NCBI GenBank assembly: GCA_963513935.1
Contig: OY740772.1
Coordinates: 12,804,098-12,868,097 of the forward strand
Length of the DNA stretch: 64,000 bases
Direction: 5' to 3'
Source of the DNA: Aphrophora alni
Lineage: Eukaryota; Arthropoda; Insecta; Hemiptera; Aphrophoridae
In this document: one piece after another, positions 44,786 through 54,320 of the stretch
Layout: the number at the start of each line of letters is the position of its first letter
Position numbering within the stretch: the stretch's first letter is position 1
Program-made: the position numbers and the translations under genes
Notes under the pieces: generated by a model
What the model was told of the DNA's origin: nothing
Database searches by the model: none
What the model saw: the letters and a program-made list of their open reading frames with translations, nothing else

Positions 44786-44901
44786 TACAGGGTGTTCCGT
44801 AAGTAAGCTGCCAAACTTTAGAAAAAAATTCTGTGGGTCAGGATAAAGAAAAAATTAAGAATACAATTTTTTCCAAAAATACTTAATTTGCCAGATAAAC
44901 G

Positions 44902-44955
<54 letters not shown>

Positions 44956-45697
44956 ACCATTATAACTTTGGAAATAAAAGAGATATTGACTTAGATTTGG
45001 TATACGCATTTTGTATGTTACGTTTTACAAGACTATCGAAAATAAAAACTTTAATTTGTATATTTTCAAAATGTCGGCCGTTAAAAATAATTAATATTGA
45101 ATATCTCGAAAACCATTAACTTATCAAAAATTTTTTTAAAAAAAGTTACCCTTTTTAATGACAAACAAAACGGTTTTTGTATTTTTTCTGTAAACTGGAA
45201 TAAGCCTCATTTTGAAATAGTTAGATCACATTTGGATTTTTTTTTTTTCAATTCAGAGTAATGAATTTTATTATTTTTATTAAAAGCATTAGAATTCAAA
45301 AATAATTTTGGTTCTAGGTCAATCTTTGGCATTGACAACTACCAAGAAATTATGTTTCCTGTTATTTGTCAATAACTGGATTATCCTTTAATCTATGATT
45401 TTCAAGATATTCAATATTACATATTTTAAAAGCTCACCATTTTAAAAATATACAAATTAAAGTTTTTATTTTCGGTAAACTTGTAAAACTTAACATAAAA
45501 ATGCGTATACTAAATCAGATCTCAATATCTTTTCTATTTCTAAAGTTATAATATTTTTGTAAAACATACAAAATGGGGGATGTCTGGAAACTACAGTTCT
45601 TCGGGGGGGGGGGGGGAAAGTATTATATTTTGTTCTTTATTCTGTCCCTCAGAAACATTCCCTAAATTTTGGCAGCTTACTTACGCGACATCCTTTA
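44786..45697. mobile_element. 912-bp foldback element
   Basis: Left end TACAGGGTGTTCCGTAAGTA, AGCTGCCAAA; right end is its reverse complement (TTTTGGCAGCTTACTTACGC, GACATCCTTTA). Inner inverted pairs: AAGAGATATTGACTTAGATT, TGGTATACGCATTTTGTATG, AAAATAAAAACTTTAATTTG, TATTTTCAAAATGTCGGCCG, AATATTGAATATCTCG. Nearly all recur inverted in 45410-45560, so the element is a hairpin with roughly 300-bp arms. T48 at 44903-44950 and G14 at 45603-45616 sit at matching places in the two arms. No transposase. Confidence 0.8.
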
Positions 45698-45699
45698 TA

Positions 45700-45970
45700 T
45701 TCGAAAAACTCAACATCCCTTTTGCCCCCCCCCCCCCCAACGAGTAGATAAGATATTGAGTGAAGATTTGGTATAGGCATCATTTAAACCCTTTAACAGT
45801 ATACCAGAAAATCAATATTTCATTTTATATATTTTCAAAATGGCGAACGTTAAAAATGTTTAATGTAAAATATCTCGAAAATTATTACAAAATATTTGCT
45901 AGAATAGATTTTCCTCTTTGAATGAAAATCGTTAAAGCTGGTTTTACTTTTCAGTTTGACTTTTAGTTGA
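45700..45970 (+). repeat. Single arm of the same foldback family
   Basis: C13 (45725-45737), then AGATAAGATATTGAGTGAAG, ATTTGGTATAGGCATCATTT, ATATATTTTCAAAATGGCGA, AATATCTCGAAAATTATTAC. It aligns with the left arm of 44786-45697 and lies directly next to it. Confidence 0.65.
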
Positions 45971-46039
45971 CTACATTTAAAACAAACAAAGATACACACA
46001 CACTAGTGGTTAATCTATGCAATCTTACCACCTTCTTAT

Positions 46040-46205
46040 TGAAATATCTTAGCAATCCCGAGAAACCTACCTGGATCTACCTCTTTCATCTTTCTTATCA
46101 GGTCTCGCTCAACCAACCCTGACGCAATTAGAGTAGTCGGAGACTTTTTTATTTTTGTTTCCTTTTTTTTTTTTTATAAGGCGATAATGACCGAAAGGTG
46201 TTTTT
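46040..46205 (-). repeat. SINE-like family S, copy 8
   Basis: Reverse complement: CCTTTCGGTCATTATCGCCTTATAAAAAAAAAAAG, GACTACTCTAATTGCGTCAGGG, TTGGTTGAGCGAGACCTGATAAG, GGTAGATCCAGGTAGG, TCGGGATTGC. The 5' head before the A tract (GGTCATTATCGCC) is intact. Confidence 0.7.
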
Positions 46206-46844
46206 CCCAGCAAGGAGGAAAAACTTATCGAAATGCAAAGATAAACTAAGGTAATAAGCCGGAATTGGTTTCTAAACGTCCGAACTGTCCTTTATTGAAA
46301 ACTAAATCGTCAGTAACATTTAAATTACTGCACAGCTGTTTAGTCTGAACAAAGTGACAACTATGGTATTATTTTTGTATGTTTTATGTATACCTTTTAA
46401 TCTGAATCCTCAACCATAAAAGGCTCGCCTGTACTACATACATATTAGATAGTAAAAACGCGAAAATAAAAATGGCGGACTTTATCTATCATCTTAAAAA
46501 TCTATTCAGATTATTTGACCTTTACAGTACAATAGGATTATAAACTACAAAACTCAATAGCCAGATATATTTTACAGGAAAACACAAATTTAAAAAAGCG
46601 GATTCAAGCATCGCACAATACTGTATGGCGTAATATGTAATAGCATTTCGTCACGCAAGATCGTGATTTGCCAATGTTATTTATTTTCTATTTTTAGTTT
46701 TCAAACAAAAAATTGGAGCATGTTTATGATTTATATAATTTGTATATTAATGAATTTTCTTAAAGGTATAATATTAATAGCTCTTACAGTAATATTAGGA
46801 CCATGGAACGAGCACTAATATTAAACTTCACAATCTATTTAGTA
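46206..46844. other. AT-rich with a short ATGGCGG word
   Basis: AAAAATGGCGGACTTTATC at about 46468; no arms or termini found. Nothing else. Confidence 0.45.
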
Positions 46845-47173
46845 GAATAAAGTATCTTAATTTTTAAATCTGTCACGTGACCTCTTTTGTTCTTTAAAAA
46901 ATAGTAGTTTCGGGACTTATATCCCATCATCAGATGCTTAATCACTCAAATAAATAAGGTCAAGACATTAAAATAAATATCATAAAACGCAAAATTTATT
47001 TTTCGGAACATTGTAATTTTTTGATGCGCACTCTGTAACTCATTCGGTATTCGCGATGATAACTGATGACATCATTCGGTGTAACTGATGACGGGATAGA
47101 AATCTCGAAACGCGTAAAATATTAAGAACAAAAGAGGTCACGTGACGGATTTAAAAGGTAAAATACTTTATTC
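46845..47173. mobile_element. 329-bp palindromic MITE with hammerhead-like hairpins
   Basis: Arms of about 75 bp: left GAATAAAGTATCTTAATTTT, AAATCTGTCACGTGACCTCT, TTTGTTCTT; right arm is the reverse complement. Next to each arm is a hairpin in inverted orientation: left (minus) CTGATGATGGGATATAAGTC, CCGAAAC; right (plus) CTGATGACGGGATAGAAATC, TCGAAACGCG. No ORF. Confidence 0.75.
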
Positions 47174-47259
47174 GCGATTAGTGGACCTGGATACTAAAAA
47201 TGAATTCCAAAATAGGATACCTATTTAGTGTGCGGGGTTGGATATTTTTGGTTCAATTT

Positions 47260-47512
47260 GCTTTAATAAATAAATAAATTTTTTAGCACACGAACCACAG
47301 TTGACCTGCTAGACAGTTTTTTGTCAGTTGATGAATGGTAAGCTCACCAAGTTCCCGTTACCGTAATTTCAGCTTTCGTCACCAGGATTCGCTACCTATG
47401 GCAGCTCTCCCTACTTTCAACACTGGAACTTTTTTAAGCCCCCACAGGGATTGAACTTAGAACCCCTTGCGTTGGAGGCAAGATCTCTACTCACTAGACC
47501 AACCACGGAATG
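47260..47512 (-). mobile_element. tRNA-derived SINE, complete, 253 bp
   Basis: In reverse complement, the head reads CCGTGGTTGGTCTAGTGAGT, AGAGATCTTGCCTCCAACGC, AAGGGGTTCTAAGTTCAATC, CC. It holds A-box-like (TGGTCTAGTGAG) and B-box-like (AGTTCAATCCC) pol III promoter elements at about the right spacing. The body follows, then a tail of ATTTATTTATTT. A direct TCAATTT lies at both flanks (47253-47259 and 47513-47519), fitting a 7-bp target duplication. Body fragments recur at 6640-6715 and 63165-63240. Confidence 0.8.
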
Positions 47513-47584
47513 TCAATTTTCTTCAAACAATTCGATTATTGTTTATATTTTATTTTCATTCACACAATATATACAAGATACATG

Positions 47585-47935
47585 AAAGTTACCGGAGCTA
47601 AGAACTATAGGGGGTCGAGAGGATTTATCAGTCTAAGTAGGGATAAACTGTAAACGCTGACAGGGTTTCTATCGGGGCATTGAGGGAGTCAGAGAACACC
47701 TTCGAAGGATTGTAATAGAAAATAAGAGGATCTGGAGGTTCTGCCAAGAGGGGGAGGAGATGGCACACCATCCTAATGCACAGAAGGACTAGAAGTTTGA
47801 GAGGGCACCATATTGATGTAGAGGAGATACTTTCATGTCCTGCACTTCCTAACGGAGTTGGGACGAGGAGTTCCCCGTCTTACAAGAAGTAGAGGAGTAG
47901 GCCTACATGTCACACCACCACATCATTCCTACTAT
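47585..47935. other. GC-richer block of unknown origin
   Basis: About 350 bp clearly less AT-rich than its surroundings, purine-rich on the plus strand (AAGAGGGGGAGGAGATGGCAC). Reverse-strand frames show serine/leucine-rich fragments such as LFSITILRRCSLT interrupted by stops. I cannot name it. It may be a decayed LINE or gene fragment. Confidence 0.3.
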
Positions 47936-48174
47936 ATGAAAGTCGTATCAGTGTTTTAAATGAAATCTCAACAAACAAAATGTGTTATCTAACTAATAAT
48001 TTATTTCATATGACAAAATAGACAAAAAACAGTGATTAGGATATTTATAGTTTTTTGTTAGATAAAACGTCCTGTGAGAGTTTTAGAAAAAGGTCAAAAT
48101 TAATTGTTCATTTTTAAACGGTTTTTTGTACGACTACGCGAAAGAATTATTTTACACCATTCCCCTTATGGTAT

Positions 48175-48351
48175 AGATGTGGCAATCCCAAGGTTTCTAG
48201 CTGGATATACACATTTCTTCATATAGCTTTAGTACCGATTCCTCTCTTTCATATTTCCATCTTTACTCATGTTATCTTCTCAAACCTTGACGCTTATTTG
48301 AATAGTCAGGTAGAGTGTTTCCATTTTACACTCTTTTCTTCCTCTCTTTTG
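48175..48351 (-). repeat. SINE-like family S, copy 9, split by a Harbinger element
   Basis: Reverse complement contains AAGAGAGGAAGAAAAGAGTG, AATAAGCGTCAAGGTTTGAG, CTATATGAAGAAATGTG, TAGAAACCTTGGGATTGCCA. The 5' head of the copy (CCTTACGGTCATCATCTCC) is found beyond the inserted element, at 48946-48980. So the insertion split this repeat. Confidence 0.65.
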
Positions 48352-48354
48352 TAA

Positions 48355-48945
48355 GGCCCATTCTATACGAGCGTTAATAGGTTCAGTACCTGCTGGAAGT
48401 GTTTGTGGAAAACAGTAAGAGAGAGGATAGACGTTGGGGTACTCACCCCGTGCTCAGCAACAGATTGTCAACTGGTACTTTTCATGTGATGTTTGAGAAT
48501 CACAGAAAGTATGAAGATAAGTTCTTCCAGAACTACAGAATATCTGTCAACTCGTTTGACGAGCTTCTACTTCTCGTCAGTGATTTAATTTTTTTAAAAA
48601 AGATACCAATATGAAGAGAAGTCATACATTGCTTAAGTCTAAATCAAACAATCACACACTCAGATACGCTTTAAACACAGTTTCACTCGAAAAAGTCAAA
48701 AACCACGTGACGACACCGCTACGCTGGCGCTAAAAGCGTTCGTATAGATGCTACCCGTCTCGCGCAGCGTTGTTTGCGCCGCGTTGCTAGCGCTGCCAGC
48801 AAGACAGGCGGCGTTAATAGCGTCAACGCCGAGTGAACAGGGTAACGCTGGGCGTAGAATGCGCTCGTATAGATGCTGCAATTTGACTTGTATTGACTTC
48901 CAAAACGAAAAATACGACGCTTTTAACGCTCGTATAGAATGGGCC
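48355..48945 (+). mobile_element. 591-bp non-autonomous PIF/Harbinger element
   Basis: Perfect 23-bp terminal inverted repeats: GGCCCATTCTATACGAGCGT plus TAA. They are flanked by TAA on both sides (48352-48354 and 48946-48948), the 3-bp TWA target duplication typical of PIF/Harbinger. The interior starts with a transposase N-terminal piece (48399-48614), then shifts to GC-rich sequence with subterminal copies of the terminal word (GCGTTCGTATAGATGCTACC at about 48736, GCGCTCGTATAGATGCTGC at about 48860). The catalytic region is deleted. Perfect ends imply a fairly recent insertion. Confidence 0.9.
48399..48614 (+). pseudogene. Harbinger transposase N-terminal fragment
   Basis: The 71-residue frame contains RRWGTHPVLSNRLSTGTFHV, MFENHRKYEDKFFQNYRISV and SFDELLLLVSDLI. 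This matches the RRWWVHPI...GxFxxLFxELRxDxxKFFxYFRMSxxxFDELL signature at the start of insect HARBI1-like transposases. It ends before the DDE catalytic residues. The two Trp of the usual RRWW are reduced to one. Cannot be active alone. Confidence 0.85.
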
Positions 48946-48980
48946 TAAGGAGATGATGACCGTAAGGGTCACTTACCCAT

Positions 48981-50639
48981 CCCCAAAACAAAATCAAAAC
49001 AAAAGATAGCTGTAGTCACCACAAATACCAATTCGGTAGTTGTCTATCAAAAAGTGGAAATGATTGATTTACGAAGTTCTCCATTATAAAAAATAATAAT
49101 AATAAATAATTTTTTTCTTAAAAATAAATTTAAAACGATTAAATAACCACGACATATCAATTACGTCATCATTAAAAACAAATGAGAGTTCAGTAATCCC
49201 TAAACAGCTGTTATCTGGCGTGGTTTGTACGTTTTGATGTATTTTTATTCTTTTGAGGATGAATTCAGAATCACAAGGAGGAGAAAGATCGGAAAACTGG
49301 AAATGGACGCTAGGATTTCTCAAATCTAGAAACAAATTTGGTTACAAATATAAAATATAATTGAGAATAAAAGGACGGTGCAATGTTGAAGGGAAAAAAA
49401 AATGCCGTTTAGGTCACATATCAATTACGCATTTTGCTGTGAGTTATGCGTAACAACAACAAGAATGTTCTAATTTCAGTAATATCGTTTCCCTCACGTA
49501 ATATTATTTAATATTGTCTGCAATATCTCTATTTTTCTGCTACATTTATATCATGGAATTTTAAACCTTCTGTTTATATTGTTTATCGAAATTAACGTGA
49601 ATATACAATAAAGGTAACATAAGGTATCGAAAAACCTATCATCTTTTTTGATCTTCATCGTAAAAATCAAATGTCTTTTCAGCATAGCTCAGGTATCTTC
49701 TCCTTACTAGTGGTGGCACTTGATTTACATAAAGAATTCTATAAAATCGTTTTGACCTTTCATCATATTCACAATATTTAATAACAAACTAGGCACCGTT
49801 CAGCATTAAACAATTTTTTTAATTTTGACCCATATAATCACCACTTAAAGTTTGGCACAACCTACCCTGTATAACACCATTTAAGTCTTGCATTGGTTTG
49901 GTATGATGTACATAACATAATCCCGGTACTATGAAACTTAGGACAATTATTGTGTTAAATGAAAAATACTAAAACCTAAGCATGTAATCCAACAGTTATA
50001 AATGTATGATTAATTAAAGAACAAAACAAGTAACGTGGCAACGTGTCGTCATGGCGTGAACTCGTATAACCTACTTGTAAATAATTTCAGTAATTGGTAA
50101 AGTCGCAACATTAATCATTCCAAATTACTTGTGTTTTGCACGCAATCGTGCTCTCTCACAATGGTCTTTGTTATCAACAAGTTGGTACAGTCACAACAAA
50201 CGATAAATTATAAAGCGTCTTAAGCATACGTTCTCCTTTCGTTAAATAGATTTAATTTATAGGTTCTCATAAATCAAAATCATTGAAGTCTGTTATCGTT
50301 TCCCTTATCTTTTTACATCTCTGTCGCTGTGCGGTACTCTACTGCGTAAACCAGTTCATTCTACAACTCAGTTATCCTTTAGCGTACGAATTTCAATAAA
50401 AAAACATTTTATTTGTTGTTAAAAAATGAAAATATTTTGTCTCTTGTACATATCTTGTAAAATTAACGGTTTATGAGAGATTCCATGCTAAAAAGTTTAA
50501 AGAACCCCAATTTTCAAATGAGTAAAGGAAATTGATTATTTTTCTCAAATCCGTTTTTTTATAAAACTAAGTAGCATGAAAAATTTCAACTTTTTGAAAG
50601 TTAAAGATGCGAATTGTTTTATATAAACAAAAAATGTCG
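48981..50639. other. No recognisable gene; one ACCCTGTAT end
   Basis: About 1.65 kb AT-rich. GGCACAACCTACCCTGTATAAC at about 49855 marks a lone foldback terminus. Minus-strand ORF 49084-49335 lacks motifs. Confidence 0.45.
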
Positions 50640-50760
50640 GCTGGATAAAAAATAAACCATTTTGGGAAATATGCTTTCATAAACCTTGTCATTGATTTTG
50701 ATGTTTGGAATAAGCTCCTGAAGTTGTGGAACGATTTTTGGAAACACCCTGTATATGTGA
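50640..50760 (+). repeat. End fragment of an ACCCTGTAT-family element
   Basis: ATGCTTTCATAAACCTTGTCATTG, AATAAGCTCCTGAAGTTGTGGAACG, TTTTTGGAAACACCCTGTATATG. The last part aligns with the ends of the tandem units at 6985-7375. Confidence 0.6.
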
Positions 50761-51339
50761 GGAAATGAAACTGAACATCCTTATTTCAGTTAATTAATTT
50801 TTCTCTTATTTCTATAATTTTTATTCAACTTAACTATTTTCACTTAATATTTATGGAATAAAAAAAGACATTAAATACATTTTTGTATGCTCTCGTCAAC
50901 TCGGTTTTCCAGGTAATATTAATTAAGCGCAAAACATTTATTTTTCAGTTTTCTACTGAATTACTAAATACGACCTATATAAACATTCATGTTTTTGTAA
51001 TATCGATTTATTTACAAAGGCACTGACCTCTATCGATACATGTCCAACAGTATTACAACAACTATACAAAGCATGACAGCTGATATTGATCTGTAACAAG
51101 GGGGAGGGAAGTAATCAAAATGAACACATTCAGTTGCACTGCTTTTTAATAAATAAATGTATCTATCGGTGATCACTGCCTGACAAAAGGAAGAAGAGAA
51201 CATAAAATATAGACCCCTATAGCGTCAGGGTCAAAAAAGAACAAAAGGGATCTAACCCAAGACTACATAATTAATTATTATATAATTTATTTTTATAAAC
51301 TACGTTTTTAAAACGGAATAAATAGTATAAAATCATTTC
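50761..51339. other. AT-rich; family S fragment at its end
   Basis: 51205-51270 carries CCCCTATAGCGTCAGGGTCAAAAAAGAACAA and AGGGATCTAACCCAAGACTACAT, a short piece of family S. The rest is unassigned. Confidence 0.5.
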
Positions 51340-51655
51340 TCGTACCTCCATACAAATTGTCCTGAAAATTTGTAATTGTGAATTTTTAACAGCTATGAAA
51401 ATACTTGTAAGATTTAAATGGAAAAATGTGGGGCCCATGAAATAGATAATAGTAAGAGTACCTCCATCTATTGAATTAGGAGCTACTTGACCTCCGTTCG
51501 GAATTTTGAGTTTTCTCAACAATAGAGGCAGCTGCTCTTTACTATTATCTATTACATGCTCCCCACGTGTTTCGTTTTAAATCTTACAAGTATTTTCATA
51601 GCTATTAAACATTCACAATCACATATTTTCAGGACAATCTGTATAGGGTTAGGAA
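51340..51655. repeat. Inverted repeat, about 105-bp arms, beside the Helitron piece
   Basis: Left arm (51345-51450): ACAAATTGTCCTGAAAAT, AATTGTGAATTTTTAACAGC, TATGAAAATACTTGTAAG, ATTTAAATGG, GTGGGG, GATAATAGTA. Right arm (51545-51650) is the reverse complement with scattered differences. A roughly 95-bp centre includes TTGAATTAGGAGCTACTTGACC. Origin unknown. Confidence 0.7.
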
Positions 51656-51689
51656 TCTGTATGGAGTTATAAATCTGTATGGAGCTACG

Positions 51690-52070
51690 AGAAATTATTG
51701 TATACTTTTTAGTTTTGTGTGTGTGAAATTTTGCAATAGATTTTAAACATCTTATTGAGATTAAGAACCATAATGTTGATGCCACCGAATGGTTCATTTT
51801 CCTTCTTTTCAGTTGTCGCCATCTAGAATCGATCATGCAAAACATTTCGTATGAAACCATGGAATTCTCATCGATGAACAGGAATTCGATATCCTTCCAC
51901 TGATTTCGTAAGCCCTTCAAATAGTTACGAGTGAGTTGTCCCAACCATTTTTTCATACTTCTCAACTGGTAATTTAAATAATGTGTGCAGCGTTGTTCCA
52001 TCAATAAGTGGTGCCGCTACACTGGTCAATGCGACAACTTTAACTGCTTTCTTATCATAGCAGCGATTGA
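51690..52070 (-). pseudogene. Helitron helicase (Pif1-like) fragment
   Basis: Minus strand, reading down from 52065: KKAVKVVALTSVAAPLIDGT, TLHTLFKLPVEKYEKMV, a frameshift, then NYLKGLRNQWKDIEFLFIDE, NSMVSYEMFCMIDSRWRQLK. These match the Pif1-type helicase of Helitrons after its Walker A motif: TGVAAxLIxGxTLHxLFKLP, and the Walker B FIDE with SMVxYEMLxxIDxRLRQ. The 150-codon ORF 51552-52004 covers only the second part and then leaves the family through a frameshift. Walker A itself and the Rep domain are absent. A decayed fragment. Confidence 0.85.
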
Positions 52071-52074
52071 CGGA

Positions 52075-52312
52075 TAGACAAGAAAGCGAGTTGATATTAC
52101 ATTATCATCCAATTCTGAGCTATGTTTAAATAAGTCTCTAGCTCATCGGGAAGTTAGTTTAAAATCGTATCCAAAATTTGTACCGAACAGACAGACAAGA
52201 AAGCGAGTTAATTAAAAACGTGTTAAAAATGGTATAGATCTATCTAGAGAATTCGGGATTGCCAAAACCGTACTCACTATTTGTGAGCCCCTGAGAGGAA
52301 CATACGAAATAA
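52075..52312 (+). repeat. SINE-like family S, copy 11 (3' part)
   Basis: GGTATAGATCTATCTAGAGAATTC, GGGATTGCCAAAACCGTACTCACTATTTGTGAGCCCCTGAG at 52235-52300. The upstream 52080-52230 includes a repeated GACAAGAAAGCGAGTTAAT-like word (at 52078 and 52195), not part of other copies. Confidence 0.5.
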
Positions 52313-52319
52313 ATTTATG

Positions 52320-52454
52320 TACAAGGTGAGTTAAGGGCGTCCAATATTTCAGAAATGGAGTTCAGAACAATCAAATAGAGGAAACCTTTTCTTTATTTTA
52401 GCGCCCCGTACCCGTCCCTGAAATGCTGCACTCCCATAATGACTCACCCTGTAT
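52320..52454. mobile_element. 135-bp MITE with ACCCTGTAT ends
   Basis: Left TACAAGGTGAGTTAAGGGCG, right (reversed) TACAGGGTGAGTCATTATGG. Inner TTTCAGAAATGG and CCCTGAAATGC also pair loosely. Outer TA on both sides. Inserted right after the family S tail. No coding capacity. Confidence 0.7.
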
Positions 52455-52796
52455 AATGTTTCCATAAATTAAGAGTGTTTTAAATAGAAGTTACATACTG
52501 GTTATACTTTGATTGTAATACTTTGACATTTTAGTACACTATAAAAATAATTAGAATATACACGAATGAAAACGACCCGTTTTCTTTAACATTTAATCAT
52601 GTTACTAATAAATGTTACTTCCGCTTCAATTTAAAATAACAACAATTATACATACTAAAACAATGCGTTCTATATTCGTAATTGTTTTAGTTCCCCACAA
52701 TAAGCGATCATTAAATCACGAACTTAAACTATTGAAAGACAGAACAGTTAGGTCATCAAACCGTTGGCACACAACTCCTGTTTGGTAGTTTAAGTA

Positions 52797-54003
52797 CATG
52801 GTGAGGCAAAACGGATTAAGCGCTTGGAGAGACCAATGCTCAGCCAATTGTGGAGAAAGAGAGGAACACGTAACCTATAGTAAGTTGTCAAGTCGATAAC
52901 CCCATTTCAGTAGCCAATATAGTTTGGACCATCGAGGTTTCACAGTGCAGGCGTGTTTTGAAAATAACTGTTTTGTGATCCCGACGCAAAGAGCTTTTCG
53001 GCGACGCTTCACCATTATTCCGCCCAACATTTCGATTCCTAATACGATTATAGGTTTGCAGCAAATTGGAAAGACATGGCCGACGCAGAAGCATAAGAAC
53101 ATCGGATAATGTACAGCCGGCAAGAGCCGTACCCAAGGCGTTCTTCTTGAAAGCATTCTGTTACTTTGGGAACGTTAGGCAGCAGTTTGAAGAGCATATA
53201 GATTTACTGTTTCATCCCTATACAATAATCTTGACTCAACAAATGAGTGTAACACATTACGTCAACCGTAGAAGATCTCTCCCATATCAACTTGGGTCAA
53301 TAGCGACGAAGCACATTTTCATCTCAAAGAAGCTACTGGGCTGAAAATAACCTTCGACAGCTTCATGAAAGACCGCTCCATTCCCCTAAATTAACCATCT
53401 GGTATGCCGTTACTAAATTCGGAGTGATCGGGGTGTACTTTTTTTCAGGAGGAAGGCGTAAACATCGTCAATTCCAACCGTTATGTCTCAATATTGAAAA
53501 CTTTTCTGCAGCCTAAATTAGAAAAGACCGTTGAAGAAGAAGACTTAAGGGGACCTGTGGTAACAAGATGTGACCACCACCTCACAATGCGCGTACTTCA
53601 CTCGATGTTTTAAGAACAATGTTTCCCGGGCGTTTGGTCTCTCTGAGAGGGTGATGTCGCGTGGCTACACGGTCCACCAGTTAAGCATTTACGATTTTTT
53701 TTTTAAGGAAAATTGTTTAAACATTTCCCAATCATCCTACAAGACCTAAGAAAACGGATTAATGAAGAAATGAACGCCATTCTCCTCGAAATGTGCCAAA
53801 GAGCTGCATTAAACTTTTAAAGAACGCATTCAATACTGTGTCGCTGCTAACGACCACCATCTTGTACACATTATTTTCAAAACTTAAGTAAATCAAATGT
53901 TATACATTGCTGAATTCCAAAATAAAAACGCCAATTCTCTGCATTGTTCCGTTCATTTTTTTATACCTATTCAAAAACGCTTAATCCGTTTCGCTCCTCC
54001 CTG
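52797..54003 (+). mobile_element. Mariner-type transposon, near full length
   Basis: Inverted termini: GGTGAGGCAAAACGGATTAA, GCG at the left; reversed GGAGGAGCGAAACGGATTAA, GCG at the right. About 1.2 kb with a broken transposase on the plus strand (separate entry). Ends are imperfect and the target duplication is not certain (TACA/TACA at the borders). The 3' boundary lies just before the GAAACGTC hairpin repeat at 54130. Confidence 0.8.
52890..53886 (+). pseudogene. Mariner-like transposase with DUF4817-type HTH, broken
   Basis: All main blocks are in order but in shifting frames. N-terminal HTH: FTVQACFENN and IPTQRAFRRRF (52940-53010). Second HTH linker: HGRRRSIRTSDNVQPARAV (about 53068-53120). 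HIDLLFHPYTIILTQQMS (53197-53250). SDEAHFHL then YWAENNLRQLHERPLHSPKL and TIWYAVTKFGVIGVYF (53310-53450), the core around the first catalytic Asp. GVNIVNSNRYVSIL (53455-53500). A decayed region where the QQDGA motif belongs (53560-53590). QDLRKRINEEMNAILLEMCQ and RAALNF (53735-53815), with the C-terminal NDHHLVHIIF-like end near 53880. Several frameshifts and stops: dead, but it shows what the deleted copies at 240 and 62177 derive from in general type. ORFs on the minus strand here are shadows. Confidence 0.85.
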
Positions 54004-54129
54004 TAGGCTCTTGTGTAACTTGGTGTTGGGCATTCCTTGTTGTTGTGTAGTTCTGCGTCCTGATATCGTTTTTATAAATTTTTTTAGTTATTTTGACTGT
54101 AATAGTTCCTTTCTTAGATTGCTAGTTTT

Positions 54130-54320
54130 TAGTATTACTGTACTTTCTAACAAGGCCCTAGGCTACTAGTTTGTTAGCATTTCCCATTTTTCTCATATTC
54201 TAGGTTTAATACTTGATAATGGGAGTTGATTTATACTCACGAAACGTCGAGTATTAGTTTTGATTATATTGAATGTCCGTAAAAACTACATCAATAGTAA
54301 TAAATTCTGGGTTTCAAATA
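54130..54320 (+). repeat. GAAACGTC hairpin repeat, copy 4
   Basis: ACAAGGCCCTAGGCTACTAG, TCTAGGTTTAATACTTGATA, ATGGGAGTTGATTTATACTC, ACGAAACGTCGAGTATTAGT, AATGTCCGTAAAAACTACATC. Aligns over about 200 bp with 8865-9070. ORF 53897-54169 overlaps its start and is not credible. Confidence 0.6.

Noticed and set aside
51552..52004. 150-codon minus-strand ORF as an intact gene
   Set aside because: Only part of it matches a Helitron helicase; it loses the family by frameshift and lacks Walker A and the Rep domain.
52875..53156. Minus-strand ORFs of 82-93 codons
   Set aside because: They are antisense shadows of the plus-strand mariner transposase remnant.
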